Origin: Alnus glutinosa
Taxonomy: Eukaryota > Streptophyta > Magnoliopsida > Fagales > Betulaceae
Length of the DNA: 64,000 nucleotides
Assembly (NCBI RefSeq): GCF_958979055.1
Contig: NC_084892.1
Coordinates: forward strand, 3,985,501 to 4,049,500
Direction: 5' to 3'
Positions 1 through 11,154 of this stretch are shown piece by piece; position 1 is the stretch's first letter; every line of letters begins with the position of its first letter. The notes below the pieces were generated by a model. The model was not told the origin of the DNA and searched no databases. It saw only the letters and a list, made by a program, of their open reading frames with translations. Position numbers and translations under genes: made by a program.

Positions 1-134
1 TAAGTTTGATTTTGGGAGACTCCTGATTTGTTATCTGCGCTCCGTTCTGAACAAACCCTAAAATCCCACCGCTACTCATCCCTACGAGTGACCGCCATAA
101 GGCCCATAACAGAGTGCCCGCCCACGAATACTGC

Positions 135-1201
135 ATGGAGGCATTCACGATGCCAGGGCGATGTCTGACTCGGTCACCGTTCGATGAATCGTCTCACCGC
201 CTTCCTACATTGCTTCTTCTCCTTACGACATCGTTTTTTGCATGCCTATACGGAAGGAAAGGAGGTTGATTTCGAGATGGTATGCAATTAAAGTTCTCGC
301 CGACTGTCCTCTGAAGGTCGATAGTGAAGAGATCTTTCCATTTTGGGTAGGTGAACTACCACACGGTTCTAGCTTTGCAGCCATAGCCCCCGATTTGTAT
401 TATATCGGTGGCAAGCGTTACTTGGATCGTGATTATTGTCGAACAATTACTGCCGATGCTTGTAAATTGGACGTTACCCGTCCATCTAAGGAGTGGATTC
501 CTGTTATGTCAATGAATTCCCCCAGACTCCGTGCTCACGTCTTAGTACTCGACGGTAAGTTGCTTGTGTTGGCTGGAATTACTAGTTTGAGTAATTCTTG
601 TTCAAGCTGCCTGGAACTTGAGGTTTTTGACCCGTTGGCTCAAAAATGGGAAGAAGTGCCTGATGAGCCTCCATTTCCTCTGTAATCTCTATTTATTTCT
701 GCAGTTCTTGAGAATACAAACAGGATTGTCGTTGCCACACAAACAGGACCATGCAATCGTATTTCGGGTACTATTCCAAGTACTTTCTATGCATATGACG
801 TGCGGTGTCGTTCCTGGGAGAAGCTTGCCGAGCGCGAGCTAGACGATAGATGTCCTCTGGGATATAGAAGAATGGCTGTAACTGTAGGCAATGCACTGTA
901 CTGGTTGACAGAACCCACAAAGTTGCTTTCCTACAACTTAGCCCAGGACCTGTGGCTCGAAGGGAATCTGAAGGGTCTGGGGATATCATTTCTTGATCGA
1001 TATGATGAGCCATATTTGTCTGGTTTCGTCCATCTGGAGAACCAAAAGTTCTGCCTTTTGCAGGCTGTATCTATTCACGAACTTGAGTGTGTCACGGTTC
1101 ATGTTGAGCCCACGCAGAAGGAGGTGGTTATATCGGTAGTTGCTATCCGGAAATATGTGACGAATCGCGCTACCGAGGTTTTGGATTGCCTTTCACTGTA
1201 A
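135..1201 (+). pseudogene. Kelch-repeat protein, broken copy
   Basis: This is the paralogue of the intact gene at 11,155-12,210 and starts at the matching ATG (135). Two lesions are visible. A single-base deletion near 211 (CCTACATTGCTT here, CCTACAATTGATT in the intact copy) shifts the frame. A CAA codon has become TAA at 683-685. After the stop the same frame stays open to 1,201 and still codes the second half of the kelch region. A 147-codon ORF could still be read from the internal ATG at 242. It would hold the first kelch motifs (VLDGKLLVLAG and LEVFDPLAQKWEEVP) but lose the C-terminal half. Most codons elsewhere are intact, so inactivation looks recent. Whether the truncated piece is expressed cannot be seen. 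Confidence 0.85.
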
Positions 1202-4200
1202 GTTTCTTGCTTTCTCTCCATATATATTCCTTTCTTTTTTCCCAAACACAACAATTTCTGTGCACAACTAGTCTTCCATAACATTTTGGATTGTACGCAT
1301 TACTTCTGATATTCATAACTAAAATTTGGATACTAGCTAGAAGGTTGTTTGGCGGAGGCCAGAAAACAACGAGGGATCAAGCTTAATACTTCATCTTGAT
1401 AGACTTTTGAGTCTCTTTAAGGTATCGAATTTTTCAATTTTCGAAGAGATCGAAGGTCTCATAGATAGAAATAAAAAAGTGGTCTTTAGTAGCTGACGTC
1501 ACAATATCACTCTCATTCTGATTAGGTGAAATTTATGAATGATGCTATTTTCTTATAGTGTTTACCATATTGTTTTTCCAACTAATCATCCGGTGTGCAT
1601 AAAGAAATCTTCAAAATGGTGGAAATCTAGAATAGTATTGCTGCCTTTCTTTTTTTTTCGGTGCCTTCCCCTTTGGGCGGGTCTGTTGGAAAAGGGATAT
1701 ACGTACGTGTCTGATTTTGGTGTATTTCCTTGGCTCTATGTCTTGTACAATGAATTTCTTAAATAGGAGTTATTAACTGCTTGGATTTGATTGTCAAAAT
1801 AAGCATGTTTGCTAAGAACTTTATTAAGAACAAATGCTTTTTTAAAAAACTAATGGGGGAAAGGTGATAATTAATATAATTGAAAATTTTGATTCATAGT
1901 TTTTGAGTTGGATGAGCAATGTTATTCTCAATTTTTTTTCAAATGAAATTTTATGACATTTTCTGTTTTTTTGTTTTTCTATGACATTTTCTTCAATTAA
2001 GCAGCAGAAAATTTATAAATTTGTGACTTTAGTAAGGAGGGACTTTAGATCTTAATTACATTAATCAAGTGATAGGTAGAAGAAAACCTTTCTCAATAAA
2101 GAATGTAGCTAGACACTATATTGTGGTGATTTCTTGCGGTTTATAGTCTTGTAGAAGGTGAGCTTGTCTAAGTGCATGTGGTTGCTTTCACAATGCCATT
2201 GGCACCGGTAAACTCTTAAACTAACCATTTCTTCCCTAGTTGTCTCATTATGGTATTAATAGTTTGAGGGTGTTGCACACCTTCTAGTTTGGATGTCGAA
2301 CATGCTTGATTTGTAAATTTCTTTTGCAGAAACATTCCTGGACAAGAAATTTTAGTTCTCTACAAGATCTTTAGAATCTACCAGAAATGTGTGTTGACAT
2401 GTAATTTAGATATCTTCAAGATCTTAGGAGTCTACAATTATTAAGAGACTAACACGTACATTCATCAAAAGTTAACCTACGACCCTCTTAATGTAGTTCT
2501 TGAGCATGACGTACATGTAAATTTGTAATAGGCCTTATGGTATACCATAAGTGCTATAGGAGGAGAAAATTTAATGTTGCTGATGGTTATTTTGTGTAAG
2601 TGCTAATGGGTGCAAAACTTGCAAGGGTAAGCATGAAGTACAAATTAGCGAAGAAGCCAGTCAAGAATCAAAAAACAAAAGAATGAAGTACAATGAGGAA
2701 AGAGAAAACTTTGATGATTCCATATGCATGATTGAGTTGGGAAAACTTCTGGATAGGTATCCTACATCTAATCGAAATTTTTGATGGTTAAAGAAAATTA
2801 GGAGATTCTATAGACAAAATACGGGGTTATGCTTCTAGCGGAAACATGCTATGGGGTGGTACCGTGGTGGTCTCGCTTATGGGGTGAAATCAATACGTTC
2901 AAATTAAGAAGAAATATTTGAATATAAATCTCATCGATCTTATAAGTATCATACCAAATCCAATCAATCCAATCTCTTTTTTGAGAAATACGATAAATCT
3001 AAGTCATACAAGTAAAGAGATCTATTCATTGATAAGAAATAGAAAAAGAGTGAACGGTGATTTTATGCGCCTCTGAATTTAGCATTGGGTCGACCTTCTG
3101 CAATAACTATCCTAGATCTACTGTATCTTTTGTTGCATTTCCTTTGGAACATTCACAAACATTTTTTTTATTATTATGGATCAACTACCATAAGCTCAAT
3201 GCAACTAAATTGATTATCTTTGTGCATAAGGATAATAGATTACCTATTATAAAATATTTAAAAATCATCACAAACCTCCATTTTTCTTTTCTATTGCAAT
3301 TTTTGTATTATTATATGATGATTTTTAGATTTCCATATAAAGTCGCTTTGAGGGTTCCCTATAAAATGATCCCCGTGAATCGGATACTACTATGCTATTT
3401 CCTATGTTTGCATGTATTAGGCATAATTGTAGGTTGCTTTCTAATTCATTGACTATAGTCTAGGTTAGGTGTTCTATTCCATGTTCTTAGAGCATTCATA
3501 GTACACTCATCAGATTTTGGGTGTTAAACTTGCAAGTTGAGCATTTTTTTTTACATCCTTCTTTTATATTGTGCAAGAATCATTACTCTTAGAATGACGT
3601 TGCTGATGGCTATTTGTGTAAGTGATAATCGGTGTTAAACTTGCAGGGGTAAGTATGAAGTACAAATTAGCGAAGAAGCCAAGCAAGAATCAAAAAAATA
3701 AAAGAATGAAGCACCAAGAGGAAAGAGAATTATAATTGTAGGTTGCTTTCTTAATTGACTGTATTCTAGGTTAGGTATTCTCTATTCCATGTTCTTATGC
3801 AAGCGCTTTATTAGAAGATCGTGACATTGTCCAATGCTCCTACGTAAATATATTTTCATTTTTGTTGTGTCAAAAGGCTTGTTGAAGCTGGCGAAATTTC
3901 CAAAAATATGTTTTCATTTTTGTTGAGGCTGGTGATATAGAAAATTATTATTGTTGCGTCAAAAGGCTTGCAAGTGGAAGTAGAGGTCAATTCACATGGA
4001 ATGGAAGTTACTCAAGTAAAATTTGTATTATCATGCATAAAAGTAAAATGACTTGTATATTGTTTTGTTTTCTTGCTAAGAAGAAGTAGAGCCATGCTAA
4101 GAAGAAGTCTAGCAATGGAATGATACTTAATTTGAATTTAACTTGGCTAAACAGAAATAATTAATGGGAAAACACTAGGACTTCGGATCCAATTCTTCTT

Positions 4201-4722
4201 GAGATATATATCTTTAATTCAACTAGGTAGATGATTAACTCTCATAATCGGAAGATAGGATAATTATACACTAATTAAACAAATAAAGTTGATTATTTGT
4301 TTGATTGAAAATTGGGAAAAATTTACTTAACTCTCTTGAAGTTCCATCACTTTTGAAATCATCCTCCTAAAGTTAAAAAACTCTTAATTTAGCGTCCACT
4401 TTTTAATTTTTTTTGTAATGTCACTCATTCCGTTAGGGTTTGGGGTTAATTAGACAGCAAATTAGTGAAATGAAATTTATACTCCTATTTTTTTTTTTTA
4501 AGAAAAAAAAAAAACAAATTATCCTTAATTAAAAATTAAAAATTAAAACAAGAAAAAAAAACCAAATATATTTTGAGAATTTCATGGCCTCTGTTAATGG
4601 TAGGATAACATTGCAAAAAATTGAAAGTTTGATAAAATAAATTGAGAATTATTGAACTTTTATGAATAATTGTAAAAGTGATGAAAGTTTAGGGAGTTAA
4701 TTTAGTATGGGCCATCACTGCA
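1202..4722. other. 3' flank of kelch pseudogene, noncoding
   Basis: AT-rich DNA without a convincing gene. It is strongly conserved with 12,211-16,700. It contains splice-acceptor-like sites, for example TTTTGCAG before AAACATTC (about 2,330) and AACTTGCAG before GGTAAG (about 3,640), which may belong to 3'UTR introns of the ancestral transcript. A block around 2,575-2,705 recurs at about 3,595-3,735, the remains of an internal duplication that is fuller in copy B. The ORFs at 1,539-1,766 and 3,057-3,452 match no family I know and are not kept open in copy B. Confidence 0.6.
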
Positions 4723-4875
4723 GGATCCTCTCCAGTTCTTTTGAACTGGAGAGGAGCCAGTTAGTTTAAGTGGAGGGGCAAACTTGTCATTTCACATTTT
4801 TTTAAGACAAATTTGCCCCTCAATTTCAACTAACAGGCTTCTTTTCGATTCATTTGAACTAAAGAGGATCTAAAT
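4723..4875. mobile_element. MITE (GGATCCTC termini), copy A
   Basis: The left end reads GGATCCTCTCCAGTTC and the right end is its approximate reverse complement (GAACTAAAGAGGATC). Similar direct repeats flank it: CCATCACTGC on the left and CCATTGCTGC on the right. The left end also carries its own short hairpin (CTCTCCAGTTC/GAACTGGAGAG). The same element sits at the matching place in copy B (17,701-17,843), so it inserted before the duplication. The ends and the roughly 10-bp target duplication suggest a Mutator-type MITE, but that class is an inference. Confidence 0.65.
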
Positions 4876-4941
4876 ACCATTGCTGCTAGATGAGTAGGAC
4901 TGTAGGAGGAACTTTCCCTTGGAATGAATAATCTATGCAGG

Positions 4942-5182
4942 TTAGCAGTCATGAGCCAAGTGGTTGGTTCTTCCACAGATTTGACAAGGAGGAACATGAG
5001 ATGGACCATTGGAGAAGGGTTGGTAATGTTGAGAACCTTGGAATTTTGGTGGATAGCCTTGGAAATTTTGGTGGGGGACCATAGAAGCCATGGTGTGGCT
5101 TTTGGGTGAAAGGACGTGATTGGAACTTAACAAGGACCCATTATGTGGTGTCTTGTTTTCGAGGAATGCTAGACATTCAAGC

Positions 5183-5218
<36 letters not shown>

Positions 5219-6133
5219 CAGAATTTGGTTTCAACTTGATGTGTCGCAATCTTATTAGATATATCATTTTGGGAAATGTGCCACAATCTCATAGGATTGT
5301 GACACATCAGGTTGGAACCAAATTCTGAAAAAAAAAGTGTTGAGATGTCAAGCATTTCTCCCGTTTGCAGGCTGAAAATTACAGTTTGGCCCTTTTTGAG
5401 AGAAAAGAGCAAACGCAGAGGAATCAGTAGCATGAGCTTGCTGCTAATTGAGTAGCATTTAATGACTAGGAAGTTTTGCGTGAAAATCTTCAAAAGGAAG
5501 TTGATTCTCTCGGGTGGCAAAAGTATATGCGAAATAAAGCTGTTAAAAGAAGGATTTAAAGCATTAACAATGAAAGAAACCAAATCTTCATCTCCCATAG
5601 GTTTACCTCCAGTAGCTAACTCGTCTGACCAAATCTTGGCATTCTACGAGTATACTGAGCAGGAATTTGCCCCTTGATGCAAGTTCTGCAATTGCTTCTT
5701 CAAATGTAAAATGTGAGATTGTGACTGCGAGGCAAATCTACTTGCTAAGGCAGGCCAAACTTGTCTCGAGGCATTGAGTCCATACATAGTGGACAATACC
5801 TTTTTTCAATAGAGTGACATTGATCCAGCTAAGGATGCACTGATCCTTTCTATTCCAGACACGAAATTTTGGATTGGGAACTTCTTTGCCTTGATCATCA
5901 GTCAAGGAATGCTGAGGGCACAGCTCAAATCCGTCAACGATGCCCATCAGATCATTGTTACGCAATATAAGATCAAACTGTGTCAGCCATCTGAGATAAT
6001 TGGTGCTGTCAAGTTTGACAATCAGCTGGTGATTGGGATTGGGTAAAGAAAAGGCAGAAGTATCTGTTGAGGTTGCAAACGAAAATAAGGATCAAAGGTT
6101 TTGACAGCGAGTCTAAATATGCTCTGATACAAT
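4942..6133 (-). mobile_element. Copia-type gag relic with PBS, copy A
   Basis: Read on the minus strand, a primer-binding site (TGTATCAGAGC, close to the initiator-Met tRNA complement) lies at 6,120-6,132, directly after an LTR-like CA end at 6,133. Gag follows. Recognisable parts are DLMGIVDGFELCPQ (about 5,920), the gag-interior phrase SFIVNALNPSFNSFI (about 5,560) and a CCHC zinc knuckle CQICGRTNHLAHDC near 4,945-4,985. The gag frame has frameshifts, and the left end runs out just after the zinc knuckle; no protease, integrase or reverse transcriptase is present. The order (LTR end, PBS, gag, knuckle) is that of a 5'-end fragment of a Ty1/copia element. A 200-bp MITE interrupts it at 5,161-5,360. 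Confidence 0.82.
5161..5360. mobile_element. MITE inside copia gag, only in copy A
   Basis: This is a near-perfect palindrome of about 200 bp. The left arm runs GAGGAATGCTAGACATTCAA, then a T-tract, then TCAGAATTTGGTTTCAAC. The right arm is the reverse complement with few changes, ending AGCATTTCTC. The matching site in copy B (about 18,130) is empty: CTTGTTTT runs straight into GGGCTGAAAATT. The arms can fold into a hairpin of about 90 bp. The termini resemble the elements at 6,373 and 50,845, one of which has a clean 9-bp target duplication, so a Mutator-like MITE is the best guess. Confidence 0.8.
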
Positions 6134-6372
6134 GAAAGCCTGAATGAGTATATGCTTTGGTTAACTACCAAAACAGAGAAGATAAGTTCACATATATACC
6201 ATGTGATTTGACATGTGCATATAGATGCTTGGAACCCAATCCGTCTTCTTTTCCTCTGAAAAAATTCTCATGTGCGATGTTTCTCCTATCATGCTCCAGT
6301 CTCCATCTTTCTCAATCTACTGCCTGCTTATTTTTAAACATGCTGATCATCTTTCCCCTGTATCTATATAAA

Positions 6373-6554
6373 GAGTAATGCTACACATCATCCATTTGTC
6401 CTCCTTTTGTCCCCCTAAAATTGATGTGGCTCTTCAAATTACCATTGAATTTTTGATATATGACTATTGGATTTTGATTCAATGGTGATTTTAAGAGCCA
6501 CATCAATTTTAGGAGGACAAAAGGAGGATAAAGGGATAATGTGTAGCATTCCTC
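6373..6554. mobile_element. Mutator-like MITE
   Basis: A 182-bp palindromic element. The ends GAGTAATGCTACACATCATC and GAGGAATGCTACACATTATC (right end read in reverse) continue as inverted repeats of over 60 bp, including CTCCTTTTGTCC and AAAATTGATGTGGCTCTT. The flanks CTATATAAA and ATATACAAA agree at 7 of 9 positions, which fits an aged 9-bp target duplication. The corresponding place in copy B (about 19,137-19,345) holds unrelated sequence. Confidence 0.78.
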
Positions 6555-6563
6555 ATATACAAA

Positions 6564-7516
6564 TATTCTTCTGTATGTGTAATATTTTGCGGAAGGAAAG
6601 TCTTTGGGCTGCAATGCTTCTGAAATATATCAATTGAATCTAAAAGTCCATAATCCATTACAAATGGTGAGGTGATAGGATACTGGTAGCCTGGTGCGTA
6701 AAATGGTTGAAATTCTTCTGCAATAATTGAAACCTTTGCTATTTTGTACCAAGTGCGATAAACACAGGGTTGACTATTGAGTTTTGGGTACATGGATGGT
6801 AGGATGGCAGTCTGAATAGATTAAACTTCTAGGAGCATCTTTAACAGAATAGACAAATGGCCATTTTTCATCTTTAGCAGAATAGGTAGAATAAATTTTT
6901 TTCTTATTGTATGAATAGTAAATAGACTTATTTGCCTATTTACTATTCACACTACACAGAGTTGTTTATTATTTTTTGGGTAAATGTCTAATAATTCCTT
7001 AGTAGGAGTGCCATTTGAATTCGATCCTCCCACTTTTTGAAAATCAATATTCGGTGCTTAACTTTTTTGTGAATTTGAAACAAGCCCTTCCGTGGTTTTT
7101 TCGTCCATTTTCGCAACTTCCGTTAGTGGCATGTCTGCATTTTCGCTACATCATCTTAAAATATTATTATTTTTATTTAATTATAAATTTGTAAAATTAA
7201 AATTTATCAGGGATTTATTAGACACCCCCCAAAAAAAAGGTACTCTATTTCATAGGCTTCCTCACATATTCAAACCTTTTCTTTTTTCTTTTTCTTTTTT
7301 TTGAGCTCAACGGAACCTCCCTGCCAATTATTATAAAACTTATTATTGAAAATTTCAAATATGTCTGCATTTTTTTTTTTTTCCAACCCCATTAGCCAAT
7401 GCCTGAAATCCAAACATCTACCAGTTTAAATTTTGGAATCCAATCTAAGCCCATTTACGGTAAATTCCACTCTTGACCCACAAATCTACCTCTTCTCTTT
7501 TTTCTTTTTTTTTTTC

Positions 7517-7581
<65 letters not shown>

Positions 7582-8130
7582 GGATAAATCTTCCTCTCTG
7601 ATAGTCGTTTTATAAAGGAGAGTTGAAATGAATTAATCCATGAGCTGGGCTTCAGCCCTTCTAACACTAAATAGCTAGCATGGGCACCCAGTTGGGTTCT
7701 TTTCCCAACGTACTGGGCTTGTAGGTTTATATAAACAAATTTTTGCTTCAAAATCAGTTGTAGAAAATTTCTCTAATTTAATTTATTGATAGATAGAATT
7801 AAAATAATTTTCTTAATTTTTGTTCATTATACAATGGGAGATGACCCTCACTATTTTCTTGAAAAAGCGTTCCTGCTGTGGATAAAATCATAAAATTGAT
7901 TTTTTATCTTTATATGACAAGACACTTTACCAACAAGGAACGTGATCCTCTCCATTTGAAATATCACGTGAAATCGTTTTTACTCTATTATTTTCCTTGC
8001 GCTTCTGTTTGGACAGATGGGAAAAAAAATTATGATAATTGATAACCCTTTCTTACTCTATACTAGAGTAATTCTTACTAAGCTCGCCGGCAGAATTGTG
8101 CCACAAAGTTTAAGAAACATGACCAAAAGT
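6564..8130. other. Noncoding, conserved between copies
   Basis: Apart from the ATT microsatellite, this stretch has no gene or element I can name. It aligns with about 19,345-20,796 in copy B. Near 6,830-6,960 the text ATCTTTAACAGAATAGACAAA and its partial inverse suggest a decayed MITE. Confidence 0.5.
7521..7577. repeat. ATT microsatellite
   Basis: About 19 uninterrupted TTA/ATT triplets. The matching tract in copy B (about 20,211-20,240) has only about 10, so the tract changed length after the duplication. Confidence 0.95.
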
Positions 8131-8456
8131 AGGGAGGTAAATAAATCAGTCTGTTGGACAACCCTCTCGATACTTACTTAGTTTAGTCTGATTCGAACTC
8201 GAGCTCGATACTGTAAAAACTCGCTTGTTACTGTAGAAGCTCGCTCGATTAGTAAGTAATACATACCCGATTCGCTCGACAAAACTTGATAGGGGCTTGC
8301 GAGCTCAGCTCGTTAAAAGCTTGACTAGATCGCTCGTCCAGCTCATTAGTCCGATTTGTTAGCTCGTTCATATTTCTTATATATTACTAAAAATGAGTTA
8401 TATAAATTTAAATATGTATATTAGTAATTAAATAATATATGTTATATATGTTACTT

Positions 8457-8457
8457 A

Positions 8458-8519
<62 letters not shown>
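8457..8519. repeat. (TA)n(TG)n microsatellite
   Basis: TA repeats pass into about 20 TG repeats. The copy B tract (about 21,123-21,145) is much shorter. Confidence 0.95.
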
Positions 8520-8521
<2 letters not shown>

Positions 8522-8615
8522 TAGTTAACATACTAGCTAATTAGTTCATAAACTAACATATTATCTAATTTATAAACATATACTAAGTAAATGTAATTAA
8601 CTATATGTTACTTGG

Positions 8616-8618
<3 letters not shown>

Positions 8619-8705
<87 letters not shown>

Positions 8706-8706
8706 T
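8619..8706. repeat. (TA)n(CA)n microsatellite
   Basis: Nearly 40 TA repeats end in a short ACACAC run. Copy B (about 21,275-21,310) has only a few. The TA tract could extrude as a cruciform. Confidence 0.95.
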
Positions 8707-9495
8707 AAATAAGCATATAGTACACTATCTAAGTAAATATTGTATTACATATTAAATATAATACTTTGATAATAGTATTTAGTATCTTAAACTAACATAT
8801 TAAGTTATTAATAGTTGTTTGGAGGTTGTTCACAAACTCAGGCTTGAACTCCGCTTTAATCACACATTGAAAAATTTAATAGCCTACCTCGAACTCTAGT
8901 TGAGCCGAGCTTGTCGAGTAACCCAACTCGGCTTGGCTCGACTCGAATGTCATTCTCAACAAGCTCGAGCTTGAGTTCGAACTCGCCCGAATTTTAAACA
9001 AACTGAACTTGAATACACATTTTATAACTCGGCTCGAATTCAAGCTCGACTCATAAACAAGACAGTCTTGAAATTTTCAAACTTAACTCGGCTCAACTCA
9101 ACTCAATTATATCCCAATCCAAAAGCTTCAACAATCTCGATCACAAAAGTCATGAGTTAAGGACCCAAATTATCAATCCAAAATTGACTTTGTACAAAAT
9201 ATGTACACGTTTTTATTTTATTTTTTTATTTTTGTTTTAATTTCCCTCAAACAAGTCAGGGATTTATAACAAAGAACAGTGGATCAACCCGTTAAATCAA
9301 ACAAAAATGAAACCACAATAATGAAACCGACATTTAATTGATGGACAGCATGTGCAACTATAGCAAAGTGACAAGGAACTTGATCGTACCGTCTTTTGGA
9401 GGTGACCCTGCGCCAGACAGTTCAATTGTCATTTAAACCAACAATCCATTGATTTAGACGAGGCTCTAATTGCATAATTCGATAGCTCAAACAAA

Positions 9496-10352
9496 ATATT
9501 GAAATTTATCAAACACCTTATCTTCGTTGACCTCTCTTTTATCTTCTCTGTCCTCTCTTTATAACCAACCACAAATCCCATTCTCTTCCGCTCAAATTCT
9601 GTAAAAACAAAAAAAAAAAAAAACAAAACAAAAAAAAAAACAAAACAAAAAAAAACAAAAAACAATCCCTTCTTTGCTTATCGACAAAGGCTTGCTGCAG
9701 TGAAGTGGACTTGTTGAAATTGATGTCTTGCGGCCATGGCTGTAGATAACTTGCTGTAGAGGTGTATCCTCTAATACTGAGAAGCCCCTAGCTTGGTAAT
9801 CAAAAGACAATCTGAAATGCTCGTTCTTTAGAAATCTGAGGAAGATTGGTCTTTGTTTTTGAAGGGTTGCATTTCTTAGACGAAGGTTTTGGAAAAAAAA
9901 AACCCATGAATAATATCTTCCAACAAGCCAAAGTCTAGGGAGAAAAGATTAGACATAACTGAGAAGGGAACGATAGAAATAAATGATATTTTTGGTCTTT
10001 TAAAATAAAAATGGGGCAAAATATATAGAAAAATTTTTAGGGGGAAGACAATTATTTTGGGAGGTCAAAATGTAAAGAAACATTTTTAGGGGGGGCAAAA
10101 AAATTATTTTGGGGGGACAAATTTATGAACTCATATATTTTAAGTTGAATTTTAAAATTTTTGGGGGGACAGGGTTCGCCCCTGGGCTCAGCCCGCTCAG
10201 CTTCATGCTGCTTCCGCACATGCTCTAGAACTCTAGAGACCACGAGATAAAATCCAACAAAGCTGTCGTGCCATCCATGGAGTCCATCGGCAGAATACAC
10301 TAGCGTTGATCGATTGTGTGCATTGTATAACAAGAAAATTCTATAGATCGAA
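9496..10352. other. Unique spacer between duplication copies
   Basis: No gene recognised. It contains an A/C tract (AAAACAAAAC words, about 9,601-9,662), which produces spurious low-complexity ORFs on the minus strand. It also has a G-run region at 10,030-10,190 with repeated TTTTAGGGGGG and TTTTGGGGGG words. Such runs often occur in decayed plant transposon ends, but I cannot name the family. Confidence 0.5.
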
Positions 10353-10720
10353 GCACTGATACCAATTATAACAGTTATTTTATTGTTACTGAATTTTTAG
10401 GATTAGGATTTCTGAATTATGAATGTAATTGGAATAAAAATGAAAAGAAATGGAAGATATTTTTAGTAATGAGAGAATTGACGAAGAAACAGTAATGGAA
10501 ATTACACTGAAATGAAATGGACTTTTCGAAATGTTTCGTTTTCAAAACATTTGAAGTGTTCAGTCTCCAATTTACTAAAGTAAATAATTCACTAATCTCC
10601 CTGCAATTAGGTTATTGACCTTTATATACAGATAAGTGAGATAACCTATGCCCATTAGCACTAAACCCAGCCCACTAAGCTATCCAGACCCATTTATCTT
10701 ATATACACGTTACACATCGC
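10353..10720 (-). mobile_element. Copia LTR fragment with PBS
   Basis: On the minus strand the sequence TGGTATCAGTGC (10,353-10,364) fits an initiator-Met tRNA primer-binding site. The DNA just upstream on that strand would be the LTR. It holds a TATA box (TATATAAAGGTC, near 10,625) and a GGGCTTAGTGG-type stretch. A clean TG...CA pair was not found and no gag follows past the PBS, so this is a fragment with an uncertain outer boundary. Confidence 0.55.
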
Positions 10721-10723
10721 TCT

Positions 10724-11045
10724 TAAAAAACCCTAACCTAACTTTTTTTTTTGAAACACAAAAAACCCTAGCCTAACTTAGATCAGTTTCTATTCTCTCA
10801 CACTCAGATTCTCTCTCTTGCCATCGAAGACTCAAAAGCCGTGGCCTGTGACTCTAGGCTCTTAGATCTTCCGCGCCGTGACTCGTCTCCTCTCTCAGAT
10901 TCTCTCTCATTTTGGCTTTTTTTTCTTTTTTCTTTTTTAATTAAAAAAAAAAAAATATTACGGACCGTATCTCTGATTTTTTGGTAGGTCGGTTTAAGGT
11001 TAATGACCTCATTTTGCATTCTGATTGTAGATGATGTGCTTGATT
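10724..11045 (+). promoter_or_regulatory. Likely promoter/5' leader of kelch gene
   Basis: Two telo-box-like words (AAAAAACCCTAACC and AAAAAACCCTAGCC, about 10,724-10,770) are followed by pyrimidine-rich stretches (TTCTCTCACACTCAG, ATTCTCTCTCTTGCC), typical of plant core promoters and leaders. A TTGTAG near 11,030 could be the acceptor of a leader intron. The region lies just outside the duplicated block, so the matching promoter of copy A is beyond the window edge and cannot be compared. Confidence 0.45.
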
Positions 11046-11154
11046 ATAAGTTTGATTTTGGGACACTCCTGATTTGTTCTCTGCGCTCCGTTCTGAACAA
11101 ACCCTAAAATCCCACCGCTCCTCCTCCTTACGAGTGCCCGCCCACGAATACTGC

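Larger units (their letters stand above)
8131..9116. mobile_element. CTCGA-rich TIR-like element, copy A
   Basis: This block of about 1 kb is packed with GAGCTCG, CTCGACTCG and similar words in both orientations (8,160-8,350 and 8,860-9,110) around an AT-rich core. In copy B the ends read AGGATGTAAATAAATC and, in reverse, AGGGATGTAATCGAGTC, which looks like a pair of inverted termini; copy A has the same ends more decayed. It has no coding capacity. It looks like a non-autonomous DNA element, but I cannot place it in a superfamily. Confidence 0.5.
1..9495. repeat. Segmental duplication, copy A
   Basis: This stretch matches 11,046-22,058 from its first base (both begin TAAGTTTGATTTTGGGA) to the shared phrase GATAGCTCAAACAAAA near 9,495, after which the copies diverge. 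It is cut by the window edge on the left. Content in order: broken kelch gene, AT-rich 3' flank, MITE, antisense copia gag, a 6.37-kb MITE, ATT microsatellite, CTCGA-rich element. Differences from copy B are point changes, microsatellite length and discrete insertions, which means one ancestral block was duplicated before those insertions arrived. Confidence 0.93.

Noticed and set aside
3057-3452. 131-codon ORF in kelch 3' flank
   Set aside because: The matching stretch in copy B (about 14,410-14,800) is not open, and the composition is that of AT-rich noncoding DNA.
7433-7751. Poly-Leu and poly-Ile ORFs
   Set aside because: Direct translations of the ATT microsatellite.
8400-8700. CRISPR-like or centromeric repeat
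   Set aside because: Only dinucleotide microsatellites; no spacer-repeat structure, and this is a plant nuclear sequence.
9429-9810. Phe/Val-rich ORFs on the minus strand
   Set aside because: Translations of an A/C simple-sequence tract.
10052-10333. 93-codon minus-strand ORF
   Set aside because: Runs through repeated G-run sequence next to a copia PBS; no family features.
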